A stretch of DNA of 64,000 nucleotides from Paramecium tetraurelia (lineage: Eukaryota > Ciliophora > Oligohymenophorea > Peniculida > Parameciidae). Location: contig NW_001799522.1 in assembly GCF_000165425.1 (NCBI RefSeq), forward strand, positions 62,001-126,000, given 5' to 3'. This document shows positions 1 through 11,256 of this stretch, in pieces. Within the stretch, counting starts at the first letter, position 1. Each line of letters begins with the position of its first letter. The notes under the pieces are model-generated. The model had not been told where the DNA came from and did no database searches. It was given only the letters and a program-made list of their open reading frames with translations. The translations under genes and the position numbers were made by a program.

Positions 1-1766
1 AAAACAAGTTTCAAGGCAAAAAATAACATCCAATGGTTAATCCACTTGGGAGTCATCATACTGACATTAATAACATGTGTGATTGTGTTTTCTTTGAATT
101 TGACAGGCAAAAACGTTGATGGGAAATGCTCTATAGTTACATCTCTCTTAGCGGAGTAAATTAAATAATTTTACTTAGTTATGTCATTACCTTAGGATAT
201 ACATTGACAATTTTAATCTACATTTCAATTGGCGGATATTCGATCTACTATATCAAGAAGAATATCCCAAATTAATATAAGGAGAGAGCACAAAAATTCC
301 TGAAATTCAGTATTATCTACTTCCTGACCTACCTCATTCTGATATTCGCAGCATAATTGGTTGAATTATTAGCTAGTTTGAGTTGTACTTATCAATGGAA
401 CATGAACTTGAATGCCATGTACGACACAGCAGCATTTTTTGATATCATGATATTAATACTTTTACCTATTATTAGAGTAAATGATCCTTATACTAAAAGA
501 ATATTGCTCAAGATGTTTGGGTATGGACAGAAACAAAAATAAATAATTGAAGAGAATGAACTTGAATTGTCGAAACACAATAGCAGTGTTGATTAGGATC
601 TGAGTATTTTGACTAGTGGTATTTCGTAGATTCGATAATCTGAATTAATTATCAATAGAGAGAAATCTCAAACAGACGATAATCCTTTTGTTAGTGTTCT
701 GCAAAATAAAAAGAGAGGATAAATTATGTGCAAAATGATAGCAGGACTTCAAATTGATTAGTATTCTAAATACAATTCATTGGAGGTTGAGATCATCAAT
801 CAAAAATCTGATAACATCTACGAGGAAAGAAAGATTTACAAATTCAATAATGATTAAATCATTACTACCATGCCTTATAATTTGTGTTAAGATTTTGTGT
901 CTTTGGTAGAAGACTTCCCACAAATCAAAGTAGTTTCCTACACTCCAATTATATTTCATGCTATTATGAATAGAGAGAAGGAGAAATTGAACATCTACGA
1001 GTCTCTTGATATCAACAATAATTTTGAGAAGATTACGAATGCCAGTAAGAATGAAGGTGGAAAGTCAGGCTAGTTTTTCTTCTATTCCCAAGACAACCAA
1101 TTGATTATCAAGACTGTCACTCAACAAGAATTGAAAATCATCCTAACTATGCTGAAAAATTACTTTTAGTATATATTATCCAATCCAAATACTTTGATCG
1201 CTAAAATCTATGGTGTCTACACATTTGAATAGGAAAACCAAAAGAATATCAACATTATTGTTATGAGAAATATTGCTCAGACTTCAAACACATTTAGAAT
1301 CTACGATCTAAAAGGTTCTAGTTATGACAGGGAAGTTGCTAAAAAAGATACGAATCTATAAAAAGTTGTACTCAAAGACTTGGATTTCTTGAATATTGAA
1401 AAATATTTATATATCTCCTAAGAAGATGCCAGCTTAATTGCAGAAAATGCTATAAAAGATTCGAATTTCTTTAAGTCTCAAGGATTGATTGATTATTCCT
1501 TAATTGTTTTCAAGATTCTAAATGAGCAAAATCCAGATCTTATTCCCAAGAAGAAGGCCAATATATTTATGTGTGATGATGTTAGGTATAGATATCACAT
1601 TGGAATCATCGATTATTTATAGGAGTATAATGTGCAGAAGCAATTTGAGAAGTATACCAAAAAGATTATTAAACTCAATTAGAATTTGGATACTAGTTCA
1701 CAAGACCCTAAAATATACGCCAATAGATTCTAATAGTTCATAAGAAGAATTACCAAAATTGAATGA
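1..1766 (+). CDS. GPCR-like membrane protein fused to phosphatidylinositol phosphate kinase (3' part)
   Basis: The gene enters from the left edge, so its start is missing; 580 residues are visible after removing one 23-nt intron (156-178). The N-terminal 170 residues hold at least four hydrophobic membrane spans, the last near residue 135. A polar linker leads to a PIP-kinase domain: the ATP-site region FFFYSQDNQLIIKT, the catalytic block IYDLKGSSYDRE with the family's DLKGS motif, DYSLIVFKI, and IGIIDYLQEYN near the end. The C-terminus IYANRFQQFIRRI and the TGA at 1764-1766 fit the usual PIPK end. A seven-helix receptor fused to a PIP kinase (GPCR-PIPK) is known from Dictyostelium, oomycetes and ciliates; I infer that architecture from the four helices. 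It would phosphorylate a phosphoinositide at a membrane. TAA and TAG read as Gln throughout. Confidence 0.85.
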
Positions 1767-1806
1767 TATTATTTTATACTTTCATTATAAAATTTATTGT
1801 TAAATT

Positions 1807-3331
1807 ATGAATACTAATTGTTTGGACTTAATGGATTTACTCGATCTAAACCAAACAGAATCGAATACCATTCTATTAGAAAACTACTCACAACATCAAA
1901 AGATTCCATCCCGCAACACCTCCATGGCTCCCACAAACAAAACTATATCTACCAGATTATATTCCTAAGTGAGTTCCAGAAAATAAACTTAAGAAACTGG
2001 CTATCGTAGTATTGCCTACTCATTCCAAATTTCAAGGACTGAATAAACCAAATAAAAGCAAAGATCCATATCCTTCACTCCTAATTTGGATTAAATGCAA
2101 TAGTCCTTTGAAAAAATGGAATTAAAGATGAATAAGTTTCAATTATCCCAACCAGATAGGATTGATCAAAAATACATGATCACTGGCTTTCTATCAATGT
2201 TCTAAGATTATTAAAATATTATAAAAGTCATCAAAATGTAGGCTTAGGATTTGAATGCCTCCTTGTAGTCCTACAATAATAACTATTATGAATAGGCCTA
2301 TCGAGTAGATTCATACTTTTAGAAGAATTCACAGTTGCTGACTACGAATGTGTTTAAGTATTATAAAATTAAGGAAAGTCTTTATCGATTCTTGAGAATG
2401 GGCATTCAGGTAATCATAAATTCTTAATTAAGGAACCGTATAATCAAAGGGTCTAAAAGAAAATAGATTTATTGGAAAAGCAAAATCATTTATTTGAATA
2501 TTTTAAAATCTACCTAGAATTATTCAAATTCATTAATCAAAAGGCTTTTGATTGCTTTAAAAAAGACTTAATCTTTATACACAGTTTATAATAGTCAACT
2601 TCACAACTCAATTTTGGTGACTCATTTTTTAAATAGATTTAAGAATTTAAACATAAAATTTTGATAATCTCATCAACACAAGAAGCATCAATTCTGAATA
2701 GGATCTTTCTTAATAAAATAGATGAAATCTAATAATGGATTCAATTGATCTTGAAGATGGCAAACTTTAAATATGTTTATTATATAAAATATTTACTAGT
2801 TTCAAAATCATAATTAAAAAAAATAATTAAAAGCAAAAAGCTTTTTGATCAGATCACTCCATTATTAGAAGAGGCTGAGTAATATCAAGCCAACACTTCA
2901 ACCTTAAACATCCTTTATAAAGATGAAATACATAAATTTGTATCTGAGTTTAATCAAATTAAAACTTAAATTATAGATTGGAATGTTCGTCTAAAAGAAG
3001 ATCCATTATGTCAATTGGTACTTGTACTGATTAAAATGAACTTAAAACTTGAGAGAGTAAATAAAAATCTTCAGATCTTAAATGCGGTAATGTATTCTGT
3101 TCTAAATTTAAGCTAAGAGAATCTGATGATTTTGATTCGGAACATCTATCCTAAGAAGTAGACATGGTACAAAAATTGAACGACTAATTATTAATTAATA
3201 GCCATATTATCAATTAAATTAAATAACATCCTGATATCAAATATGATGAGTACATTTAATATTAGTACAATAAATTTATTATTTTGAAAGACTATTTTTA
3301 GAATTTATAATATGAATTTGATGTTTAATGA
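1807..3331 (+). CDS. Hypothetical protein with helical/coiled-coil C-terminal half
   Basis: Starts 40 bp after the PIP kinase stop. I recognise no family. Two introns give an open protein of 492 codons whose spliced length is a multiple of three: 2617-2636 (20 nt, GTG...TAG) and 3087-3112 (26 nt, GTA...AAG). The first 100 residues are Ser/Gln-rich and probably disordered; the rest is Lys/Leu/Ile-rich and helical, for example LLEEAEQYQANTSTLNILY. The acidic stretch ESDDFDSEHLSQE follows the second intron. If that intron is not used, translation ends at 3179. The post-intron reading frame also stays open some way upstream of the proposed junction, so the exact splice point is uncertain. Confidence 0.6.
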
Positions 3332-3553
3332 GTATGTTATTCTATAAAGATTATTTGATTTTATGTAATATCTTTAATCATATGATTTGTATATTTGTAT
3401 ATAATAATTATGCATGATCAAATATTATAATTAAAATACAAGATCACTTTTTAAATGCAATAAATAATTTAAATAAATATATATAATTATAAACCCATAA
3501 AATAATAAAATTAATAATAATATTTAAAGGAAATAAAAAGACGATTAAATTTC
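3332..3553. other. Intergenic region upstream of the U2 gene
   Basis: About 220 bp of very AT-rich sequence with no credible reading frame. It contains the 3' end of the upstream gene and the promoter of the U2 snRNA gene. No element could be identified by eye beyond generic A/T tracts. Confidence 0.4.
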
Positions 3554-3742
3554 ATACCTTCTCGGCCTTTTGGCTAAGATCAAGTGTAGTATCTGTTCTT
3601 ATCAGAGTGATATCTGATATCTCCTACGAGGAGAATGATATCACTGCAATTTTTAAATGGGGCTGGGTTTACTTGGGGCTTGCCCCGGTCCCAGCATAGT
3701 CGACCCTGACTTACACGACCTCGGGGAACGGCTAACCCGCTA
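3554..3742 (+). ncRNA. U2 spliceosomal snRNA
   Basis: The 5' part is nearly identical to U2 of all eukaryotes: CTTCTCGGCCTTTTGGCTAA, then the branch-point recognition region around TGTAGTATCTGTTC, then the stem-loop IIa region TATCAGAGTGATATCTGATA. An Sm-site-like AATTTTTAA at about 3650 is followed by a GC-rich 3' stem-loop region (GGGGCTTGCCCC and the loop around 3700-3740). Length of about 189 nt matches typical U2 (about 188). It pairs with intron branch points in the spliceosome, here acting on introns of about 25 nt. The 3' end is approximate, placed before the T-run at 3744. The local base composition, far more GC-rich than the surroundings, supports a structured RNA. Confidence 0.95.
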
Positions 3743-3926
3743 CTTTTTAATTTAAACAAACGAAATTTATTATTATATATCAGGGTGACCATTGAAACTT
3801 GGGGCAAAGATTTATCTGGATGGAGAATCGACTGTCCTTTTGGTAGTGGATGGAAATAGAAATAAATTTTGGAAGCAATTGAATAGCTTGAAATGTGATT
3901 TTGATATTAAATAATAAATATTTGCA

Positions 3927-4832
3927 ATGTTTCGTATGTTTGATCCGATGTATTAGTCGATGAACTAGATCCTGGAGGAAAATGGGAATATCTTATGGTT
4001 GGGAGATTGCACTGCTGCATATGATAGAAGCTTGTTGGATGCGAGAGGAATTAAGACAGTTTTAACAGTAGCTGCAGGATTAAATGTGTCTTATCCTGAA
4101 GGTGGAATAGTGCACAAAGTAAATTAGATACATATGTCAAAGGTTTATCACATTTTGGATATTGAATCAGCTAACATCGCTAGGCTTTTTGGGGATACTT
4201 GTAATCAGATTGCAGAGGGATTGAAACGAGGAGGTGTATTGGTTCATTGTGCAGCGGGAGTGTCAAGATCAGCGTCTGCAGTGATTGCATATATAATGAA
4301 GACCAGAGGGTTGAGTTTTTAGGAAACCTTCAATTATGTAAGAAAGCGTAGAAGTGTGGTATTCCCAAATTATGGATTTCAAAGATAATTAAGAAATTAT
4401 GAGAAAGATCTCAAAACTATAAAAGTGAAAGAACCTCAAGGAGTTGAGATGTCAATCAAATAGACACAAAAAAAGCCTTAAGAAACTGCAATGGAGAAGC
4501 ATGAGTAATTCAGTATTTAGTATTTGGAATAGAAAGCAAAACTCCTCTTAAAACCTGCATCAGGTAATCCAGCATTCAATACTGGTTATTCAACACCATA
4601 AAAATAGTTGTAGAAGTAGAGGATGTTATATCAATCTGCGAAGGTGGGAAGTCAAGAGCCAAAGTAAAGTTCAATAACATAGAGTTCTACCAGAGCTAAT
4701 TCCTCAATGAAAAACAACATATTTGAACCATCATTCAATCAAACATATTAAGGCCCTTAGATAGTGACATACTAAAGAAACAAACTAGTAGAGAAAATGC
4801 CAGACATCAAGAAGAAGACTTTTTATAAGTGA
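3927..4832 (+). CDS. Dual-specificity protein phosphatase
   Basis: A single-exon protein of 301 residues. The catalytic loop HCAAGVSRS places the nucleophile at Cys108 and the phosphate-binding Arg at 114; Asp78 in ILDIES is the likely general acid. The fold continues through AYIMKTRGLSF and ends about residue 165; the remainder is a Gln/Ser-rich, probably disordered tail. The small catalytic domain is of the slingshot/MKP-like DSP type, removing phosphate from Ser/Thr and Tyr; the substrate is unknown. The frame stays open upstream to 3789 with coding-like content (GAKIYLDGESTVLLVVDGN) but no ATG, so a further 5' exon may exist between the U2 gene and 3927. I chose the ATG at 3927 as the first in frame. 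Confidence 0.8.
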
Positions 4833-4971
4833 AGATTAAATATATTTAATTAATTTATCCTCCCATATATATATATATGATTGAGAATGACTAGAGGTTT
4901 TATTATATATAAAATAGCCTAAAAAATCGATTGATTTAATTAAATAAATACAAACAATTTCCACCACAAAC

Positions 4972-5495
4972 TCATTCATTTTGTTTCTATCTCATATCAG
5001 CAAGTACGTTGAATACTTTAACCAAACCTTTAGCTGCAATAACCTTCAACTCTCTTTCTTGATCTCTATTGGTTGACACTCTTGGATCAACATGTCCTTT
5101 TTCTACTACAGCCCTACTATGTTTAATTTTTCTAACTTTTTAATGCTTTTCTTTATGCCAATTTCTTTTTGTTTTTATTTTTCACCAGTGAGTTCGTTCA
5201 ATATTTTTTGTTTGTCTGCCATAATTGCCTTCTCACTCTTAACATCTCTCTTAATCACTCCAGACAACAATTATTTTAATGATTGTTTCGTTTATTATTG
5301 CACTTCTTCTTGTTAACTTTCATGTTCCTCCTAATGCTCATCCTCATCCTCTGCATCAAATTTCTTGATCAGATTCTTAACCTTCTTAGATTTGATTTGT
5401 CTATTCAGCATTTTTTTATATACAATAATAATTTATCACAAATCATCTTTATCATAATAAGCATCTTATAAATCTGCTGGATCAAAATACTTCAT
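4972..5495 (-). CDS. RRP15-like ribosome biogenesis protein
   Basis: Two introns (5401-5439, 39 nt, GTG...TAG; 5114-5136, 23 nt) join three exons into a 153-residue protein. Its end, DQERELKVIAAKGLVKVFN, matches the signature of Rrp15 (in the human protein a similar ERNLQRIATRGVVQLFNAV). Rrp15 acts in the nucleolus in 60S and 40S pre-rRNA maturation. The middle is Lys/Glu-rich and helical. The protein is short and ends soon after the signature, lacking the longer C-terminal tail of animal homologues. The start at 5495 (MKYFDPADLQDAYYDKDDL) is the first ATG before the first intron. Function is inferred from one short motif. Confidence 0.65.
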
Positions 5496-6540
5496 TTTTC
5501 CTTAAATTACTGAAGTGTGATTTTGCCTTGCTTTAATTTCTTAACTATGTTTTAATCCCTAAAACTAACATAAAATATTTATGCTTTCATCTCTTATTCA
5601 TGTTATTTACATTCTTTCTAATAGATTTAATATTTTCTTGTTTTTTAGAGACTTATTATTAAGGATTGTATTATCTTTTCTACTAATTTCTTATCCTTAT
5701 TTTCCTAAGAATTGTTTTCTTGGCTTTAATGAAGTGCTTTATTGAGATCTAAATTTAAACAATATTTGTTGTTTATGCAGTTAGTAAATGCGAATAATTT
5801 AATGTTGGTTTGCCATTTTCTCTAATATCTTTCTCAGAAGTAACTAACTTTAAAAATTTCCCTTTCAACTATTAAAATTGACAATCAAAATGAAGTTAAT
5901 TCATTTCATATTTGATCTTCCATTAGATTGACTAATCTCATTCTATATTTTAAAATATGATAATAATTTCTAATTTTATGGCATCGTATCTTTAGCATTA
6001 ACCTTAAATTATACTGGATTCCTTAATACTCTATTTCATTAAATCATGTATTAGAAGTCGTTACTCATTTTTGCCTATCTGCTTCATCAAATATCAAATA
6101 TTCTTAAGTTGTGACATTAATTTACAAATCAGCCATATCTAACAACTATCTTAACTTGCCAAGCGTAGCTATGAGTATATTACATCCATTCTCATTTAAA
6201 TATTTGACATCGTGTTCATTCGAAGTCAAATATAATCTTGTCTTAATTCACAACTTAAAACTTCTTTGCAACATCAAAAATTTAATGTGCCAATTCTCTT
6301 GTATGTGACAATCTCAAACCAAATAGTTGATAATCTGAGTATTTCTATTTTGAGAATTGATTAAACAATGAAACCAAAAGTGTTAAAGTTTATCCTCATC
6401 CTGTTTAGGCTTCAACAGCAACATCATAATTTTTATGACATGTGGAATCGCGGCTTTTAAACAGGCATCAAGTACTAGAATTTAAACTCATCTGCTATAA
6501 CTTTTTGAATTATTGGCTCTAGATTCAATTCAGACCATTA
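5496..6540 (-). pseudogene. Decayed DEAD-box RNA helicase (SPB4/DDX55-like?)
   Basis: Pieces of a helicase are legible in shifting frames: KAAIPHVI (Q-motif region), VAVEAQTG followed by TGA where the Walker A Ser should be, LVSLFNQFSKQKYSDYQ, LSHTRELAHQ (motif Ia-like), then LIATLGKLRQLLDMADL and YLIFDEADRQ (motif II) followed by a stop. No combination of GT-AG introns restores one frame across the several TGAs and frameshifts. The 3' half is recognisable only as AT-rich, Lys/Gln-rich sequence. The arrangement IVATPGRL...LVLDEADR with an upstream [10 protein letters not shown] suggests the SPB4/DDX55 branch, but this is weak. It probably is a decaying duplicate. Confidence 0.7.
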
Positions 6541-6585
6541 AATTGAAGTTGTGATAATTATTGAGAGAAGTGTATATAATAATAT

Positions 6586-7074
6586 TCACTCATTCTCAAC
6601 TGTGCTCCAATCGAAATCAACTCCTTTTTCTAAGAATTCCCCTAAACGATTAGCTTTATGTGCACGAGTCATCAATTCCATCCCTTAATGATATTACTCC
6701 ACACCAAACTGATATTTCTCTGTCATGTCATGAAAGGTCTATTCTACATCTCTACAGAAATAGTTTTTTGTTATTTAAAATGACATCATCGGTAGAACTC
6801 CATATTAGAATAAGAACTTCGTTGGTTTGAATGAACTTCTTCTAAATAAGGTTCTATCCAATGTCAGCATTAAGCAACTCATGCTTAAAAATGCACTATA
6901 TGTACGCGCTTTTTCTAAAAATTCAGCTTGTTGACAATCTTGCACATCTTCTTGAGAAATCAAACCAAAGCAATTATTGTATTGATAGAAATACTTGAAT
7001 ACTTTTATTTTGTCATTTTCATCTAGATAGTTTTTTTTGAATTCTTCAAAGTTTGTAAGTTTTAAATTTTTCAT
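6586..7074 (-). CDS. Small conserved-looking protein with a hydrophobic segment
   Basis: An uninterrupted 162-residue frame. A hydrophobic stretch around residues 60-78 (TYSAFLSMSCLMLTLDRT) could be a membrane span; the rest is Lys/Glu/Phe-rich, and the C-terminal third (MTRAHKANRLGEFLEKG) looks amphipathic. In size and composition it resembles small accessory subunits of mitochondrial complexes, but I recognise no family and do not assign a function. It is transcribed in the same direction as the RRP15-like gene, with the helicase remnant between them. Confidence 0.55.
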
Positions 7075-7099
7075 ATTAAATTAATGATTATCATAAATT

Positions 7100-7620
7100 T
7101 TTACAATAAATTATTCAAAAATCATATAACTCGTTTTTAATTCGTCTAATGAAAAACAATAATTAAAAAATCTTAGATATTTCTTTGACTATTATATGAG
7201 CAAGTAACATGTCAAATAACTCATTCATTTCCTGAAATTATTACTCTCTTACTCTGAATTTCAATTTTAGATACGTCCATTCTCAATATAACATGATTTA
7301 TAGAAAAATATTGATAAGAACTTGTTGATAATCCAATCAAGCAGCTTTTGGTTAAGCCATCGTATATAATACCAAATGATTGGGATCTAATATTTTGATA
7401 CTAATATGATATTGTATGATACAACTTTGATTAAATATTAATGTTTTCTTAAAATTATATCTATTTGTAAAACTTCATTTATCATAGGATATGAATAAAG
7501 AATTTTTATTAAACACCATCTGTTTGATCAATCATTTAGTCTTAGTATTTTATACATAACATCCTTAATTATAAGGAAATCCTTTAGCACCTTTATACAT
7601 TGCAATCCTCTAATTTGTAA
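7100..7620 (-). pseudogene. Degenerate coding remnant of unknown family
   Basis: On the minus strand a frame beginning MYKGAKGFPYNQGCYVQN runs through coding-like sequence (HLVLYTMAQPKAA, LDYQQVLINIFLQIMLY, MNELFDMLLAHIIVKE) but is broken by at least four TGA codons that no intron removes. It is probably a dead gene. The family is not recognised. Confidence 0.35.
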
Positions 7621-8057
7621 ATTATTTAAGAATAATATTAAGAATAGAATTTTAATCATGATAAGTATGACTGTTGCTATTTAAAATTAGAGCTGTGAAT
7701 ATAAATGAAGCACTGAATTGAATAAATTTCAATAATTTAATAAATATTGAAAGGAAGTACCAAAAAGATAAAAAATTTGATTTCCACTAGACTTCCTTTT
7801 GAAAGATCCAATTAACCTTGTAGCTCCTGTTAAAGTTATGAATTTTATAAAAGTAGAGATAGAGATTTTTGGAATCAAAATTGTTCATTTTATTTATCAT
7901 CACTATTGTTATCTTTAGTTGAGAAAAATTGACGCTTACTTTTTACCTTTCATTATTTTAATTATAGCTTTAGAATTAGATGCTACAGTTTGCTCAAATT
8001 CTTGATTCAACTAATGATTCAATTTGTGTAATTGTTTGACTTAATTTTAATATAATA
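7621..8057. other. Intergenic AT-rich region
   Basis: About 440 bp without a supported gene. Short frames on both strands lack coding character. It contains the promoter region of the GTPase-like gene that starts at 8058. Confidence 0.4.
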
Positions 8058-10721
8058 ATGTAAAAATTAATAGAAAATGAATTTGACGTTGATTGTGCTT
8101 ATTAGCATAGGCTTCCAATATGTGCTATACTATAGGATCCTAATTTAAATATAAAAGATAGACTTTTATGCCAATAATGCATATTAGATATAGACAAAGA
8201 GAAAACTATTTTAGGGTGGAGAAAAGTTCAAGACAATGTGCAATCTCATATAATGGAAAAGTAACGAATTAATTCACAACTTATTTCTCCTCTTTTACCA
8301 TTGGTGAAACAGGTGAAAAGTAATATTGAGTTTTTAAAGGACTCCATCATGAAAGAATTTAGAATGATAGAGGAAACATTAGAGGAATGGTAATTAGAAT
8401 TGTCAAAGGAAATTAAATTATTAGATGGTAAATAATTTATTAGTGAACTGGAATATATTTTTGGAAATTAATTAACAAAGATCAGTTTGGATGAAATCCT
8501 AAAAAGAGACTTGAATTAACTAAACTCAATTACCATTTCTAAAGTTTAATCAAAATTAAATTTCTTTAAAGAGTTTGAATAATACAAAATATGCTCAAAT
8601 ATATTAAATTCGATTGAGGAGGAAAATTTTTCATTGTAAATCAATTAATCAATTGATGAGAAATCGAATGAACTTGATAATTAGAAAAATATATTATCAG
8701 ATTCAACTTAGATTTCCCATATAAATTCTTATACTACTCAATAAAGCTAAATATTTTAATAAGAATAGTCGCCTTAAAGTAAATAAATCAATTAAGATAA
8801 TATGTGTAATGTATAACAATTAAATTAATAATAAAATGTGGAATAGATTTAATTGAAGGAAGGATTATCCTTACCTTTAATAAAATTAGTAACCACTAAA
8901 GATGGAGATCCGTAGTATTAATATTATGGATAATAACTGAATAATTCCATTTAATATAGGAATATTCTTTTTATTGGATAAAGAGATGAAGGAAAGACAA
9001 CATTATTAAATGCATTTGTTAATTATTATTTCGGAATTGCTTGGGATGATACATTTAGACTAATTGTTGCAGATTAAGAGTAAACAACTGAAATATCACA
9101 TTACTATATTGAACCTTTTAATTAAAGAAATTATGGAGTACATTTGATAGATACACCTGGTAATTATGGCTAAGATGACAACTATACTATAAATAAAGTA
9201 TCTAATTTTTTATATGATAATTAAAATACAATTGATATTATTATTGTATGTATAAAGGCATACAATGTAAGACTTACAGTGGAAGCATAATAAATATTAT
9301 AATCACTTGTTTAAATAATAGGAGAACAGCTAGCCAATAAAATTATTGTTGCTCGTACATTTTATTCAGGAGAGGATGTCGATCAATCAATATTAACATC
9401 AGAATAAAGCCCATTTTATAACCTATAGACATCCCTATGTTCAGATTATAATCTTGAATTTAATAGTATGTCCATAATTAAAATAACAAAAAATAAAAGT
9501 GCAAAAGTATATTATAATATTAGCATTGAAAATTTAAAAAAAATTGAAAATAAATTGTCAATTGATTTTTCATCTTTTAATAATTAGAAAAATTAAAATC
9601 CTACATTTTTTCCACTAAACAATTAAGTTTCACTCTTCGATTGTTAATCAGAAACACTATTTCAAGATTTATAAATTTAAAAAGGAGATTGTGATAGATA
9701 ATATTAACAAGTATATTAGGATAGCTATAGGCAGTTAAGAACATTGTTTATGCAATGCCTGAGGGCTGGTGCTTATAAGCAAAGTTCATATAAATTGTCT
9801 AGGGTAGATAAAAAAAGTTAATATTATTAATTAAATTGTAATTAATGTAATATTACTTGTTTTTCAGGATTCAAAGATGAAAAAGCTGCAGAAGACTTTT
9901 TTAGTAAGGAGCTAAATGGCAAATCTTATTGCGAACATTCAAAACCTACTATAACTATAGAGAATAAATAAATAACATATTTAGAAGACCGGAGTTAATA
10001 AATGCACCCTAATACTTATAGAAATTCAGCACTCCTAGTGTTCAGGCTTTTAATAAAATTATTTTAACTGAAAGAAAACAATAATGAATAAATGAATGAA
10101 ATCTAATTTATAGAAATATTGAAGAATGAAGAACAATAAGATTATAGAATATTAGAAAAATTTTCAGCAGAATAATTTTCTCCTCCTAATAATAACAAAT
10201 TTCTCAACCCCCAGCAATAGAAAAGCGCATTACCCACCTAATTTAACAATTAACCACAAAATCAAAAAAAAACTACAAGAACATGATCAATCAATAAGTA
10301 TATATGTTCACATATTTTATAATTTTTGTAAAACAACTGCGAATTATCATTTTAATCCAGAATTTTTTGAACCATCCAGTCAAAAATTTATAGAATCTTC
10401 AAATGATTATGATTTATTAGAAAATTTTATTTTTTTTTCAACACATTGTATTCAGGAAATTCAATTATCGTTAAGCTATTTATCCTAGGATTATGGACTA
10501 TCAAAACAGATTATTTGTCACCTTTTAAACAAAAACTCATGAGAAATGAAATTAAATATTAATCAACCACATAAGAAAATAGAATAATAACTGATTAAGT
10601 AGCTAATTCAATATATCTCTTCCATTTATAAGAATAAGCAAATTTCATTTATCTATAGGTTTTGAGATTGAATTATAAAGAACATTTAAGCAAAACTTTT
10701 AGACCGGAATTTACTTAATGA
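8058..10721 (+). CDS. Zinc-motif plus P-loop GTPase-like protein, interrupted by two homopolymer frameshifts
   Basis: The frame is open from 8058 to 10286 (742 codons, no intron). The N-terminus has a Cys/His cluster (C13, H17, C22, C38, C41) of the kind that binds zinc. A coiled-coil region follows (residues 70-200), then near residue 305 a Walker A loop GQRDEGKTT and near 364 a DTPG motif, as in septin/AIG1-type GTPases. Near residue 593 there is a second Cys cluster (CNQCNITC). In the run of nine A at 10266 the frame shifts to another open frame; at nine T near 10430 it returns to the first and stays open to 10721. No GT-AG intron can explain the first shift. It may be a young pseudogene or carry sequencing errors. 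Substrate and role are unknown. Confidence 0.6.
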
Positions 10722-11198
10722 TATAAATTTTAATTAAATGAAAGAGATAATTAAATGTTTTTTAATAATAGGGTAATTTATGATTATTTGATGATCAAAT
10801 AGATATTTTGATTTCAATGAATCTATACTTTATTTATTTTGACTATACTTAGAGATTAGCAGTTTAATAATTAAACGATATAGCTATCAATAGAGGAAGG
10901 AGAACTGATTAATAGAATTGTTATGTACATGTAATTCAAATAAGATAGTGAATTCAAGCTTAAACCTTACCTTTAAATTTTATAGTGTAAAAGATATGAA
11001 AAAATATTTTGCAAGGAATTGTAAAAATAACTCTAATTTCTGAAAACTAAGGAAAGTATTTTATAAAATAAAATTAGCCAGCTCCTTTTTAAAATTTATA
11101 ATACTTAAAAATTAGATTTAGCCTATGATTTTATGTTTCTTATATATGTCAAAGATAGCTCATTAAAAATAAAGAATTGCTAATGTAAATCAACATGA
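10722..11198 (+). pseudogene. Probable broken 3' continuation of the GTPase-like gene
   Basis: After the TGA at 10719-10721 coding-like sequence continues in other frames, best from about 10840 to 11198: SIEEGELINRIVMYMQFKQD, KLDLAYDFMFLIYVKD. There is no ATG or acceptable intron to make it a separate gene. I read it as a decayed C-terminal part of the upstream gene; it could instead be a separate dead gene. Confidence 0.4.
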
Positions 11199-11256
11199 TT
11201 TGATTATTAATATTGATATTAAATAAGATATTTATGAAATTATTAATTGTAATAAA

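Noticed and set aside
6805-7074. Treating TAA or TAG as the end of genes (for example an 89-residue protein here)
   Set aside because: Many conserved proteins, including helicase, ThrRS, cytochrome c1 and DLST, run through TAA/TAG where Gln is expected; only TGA behaves as stop.
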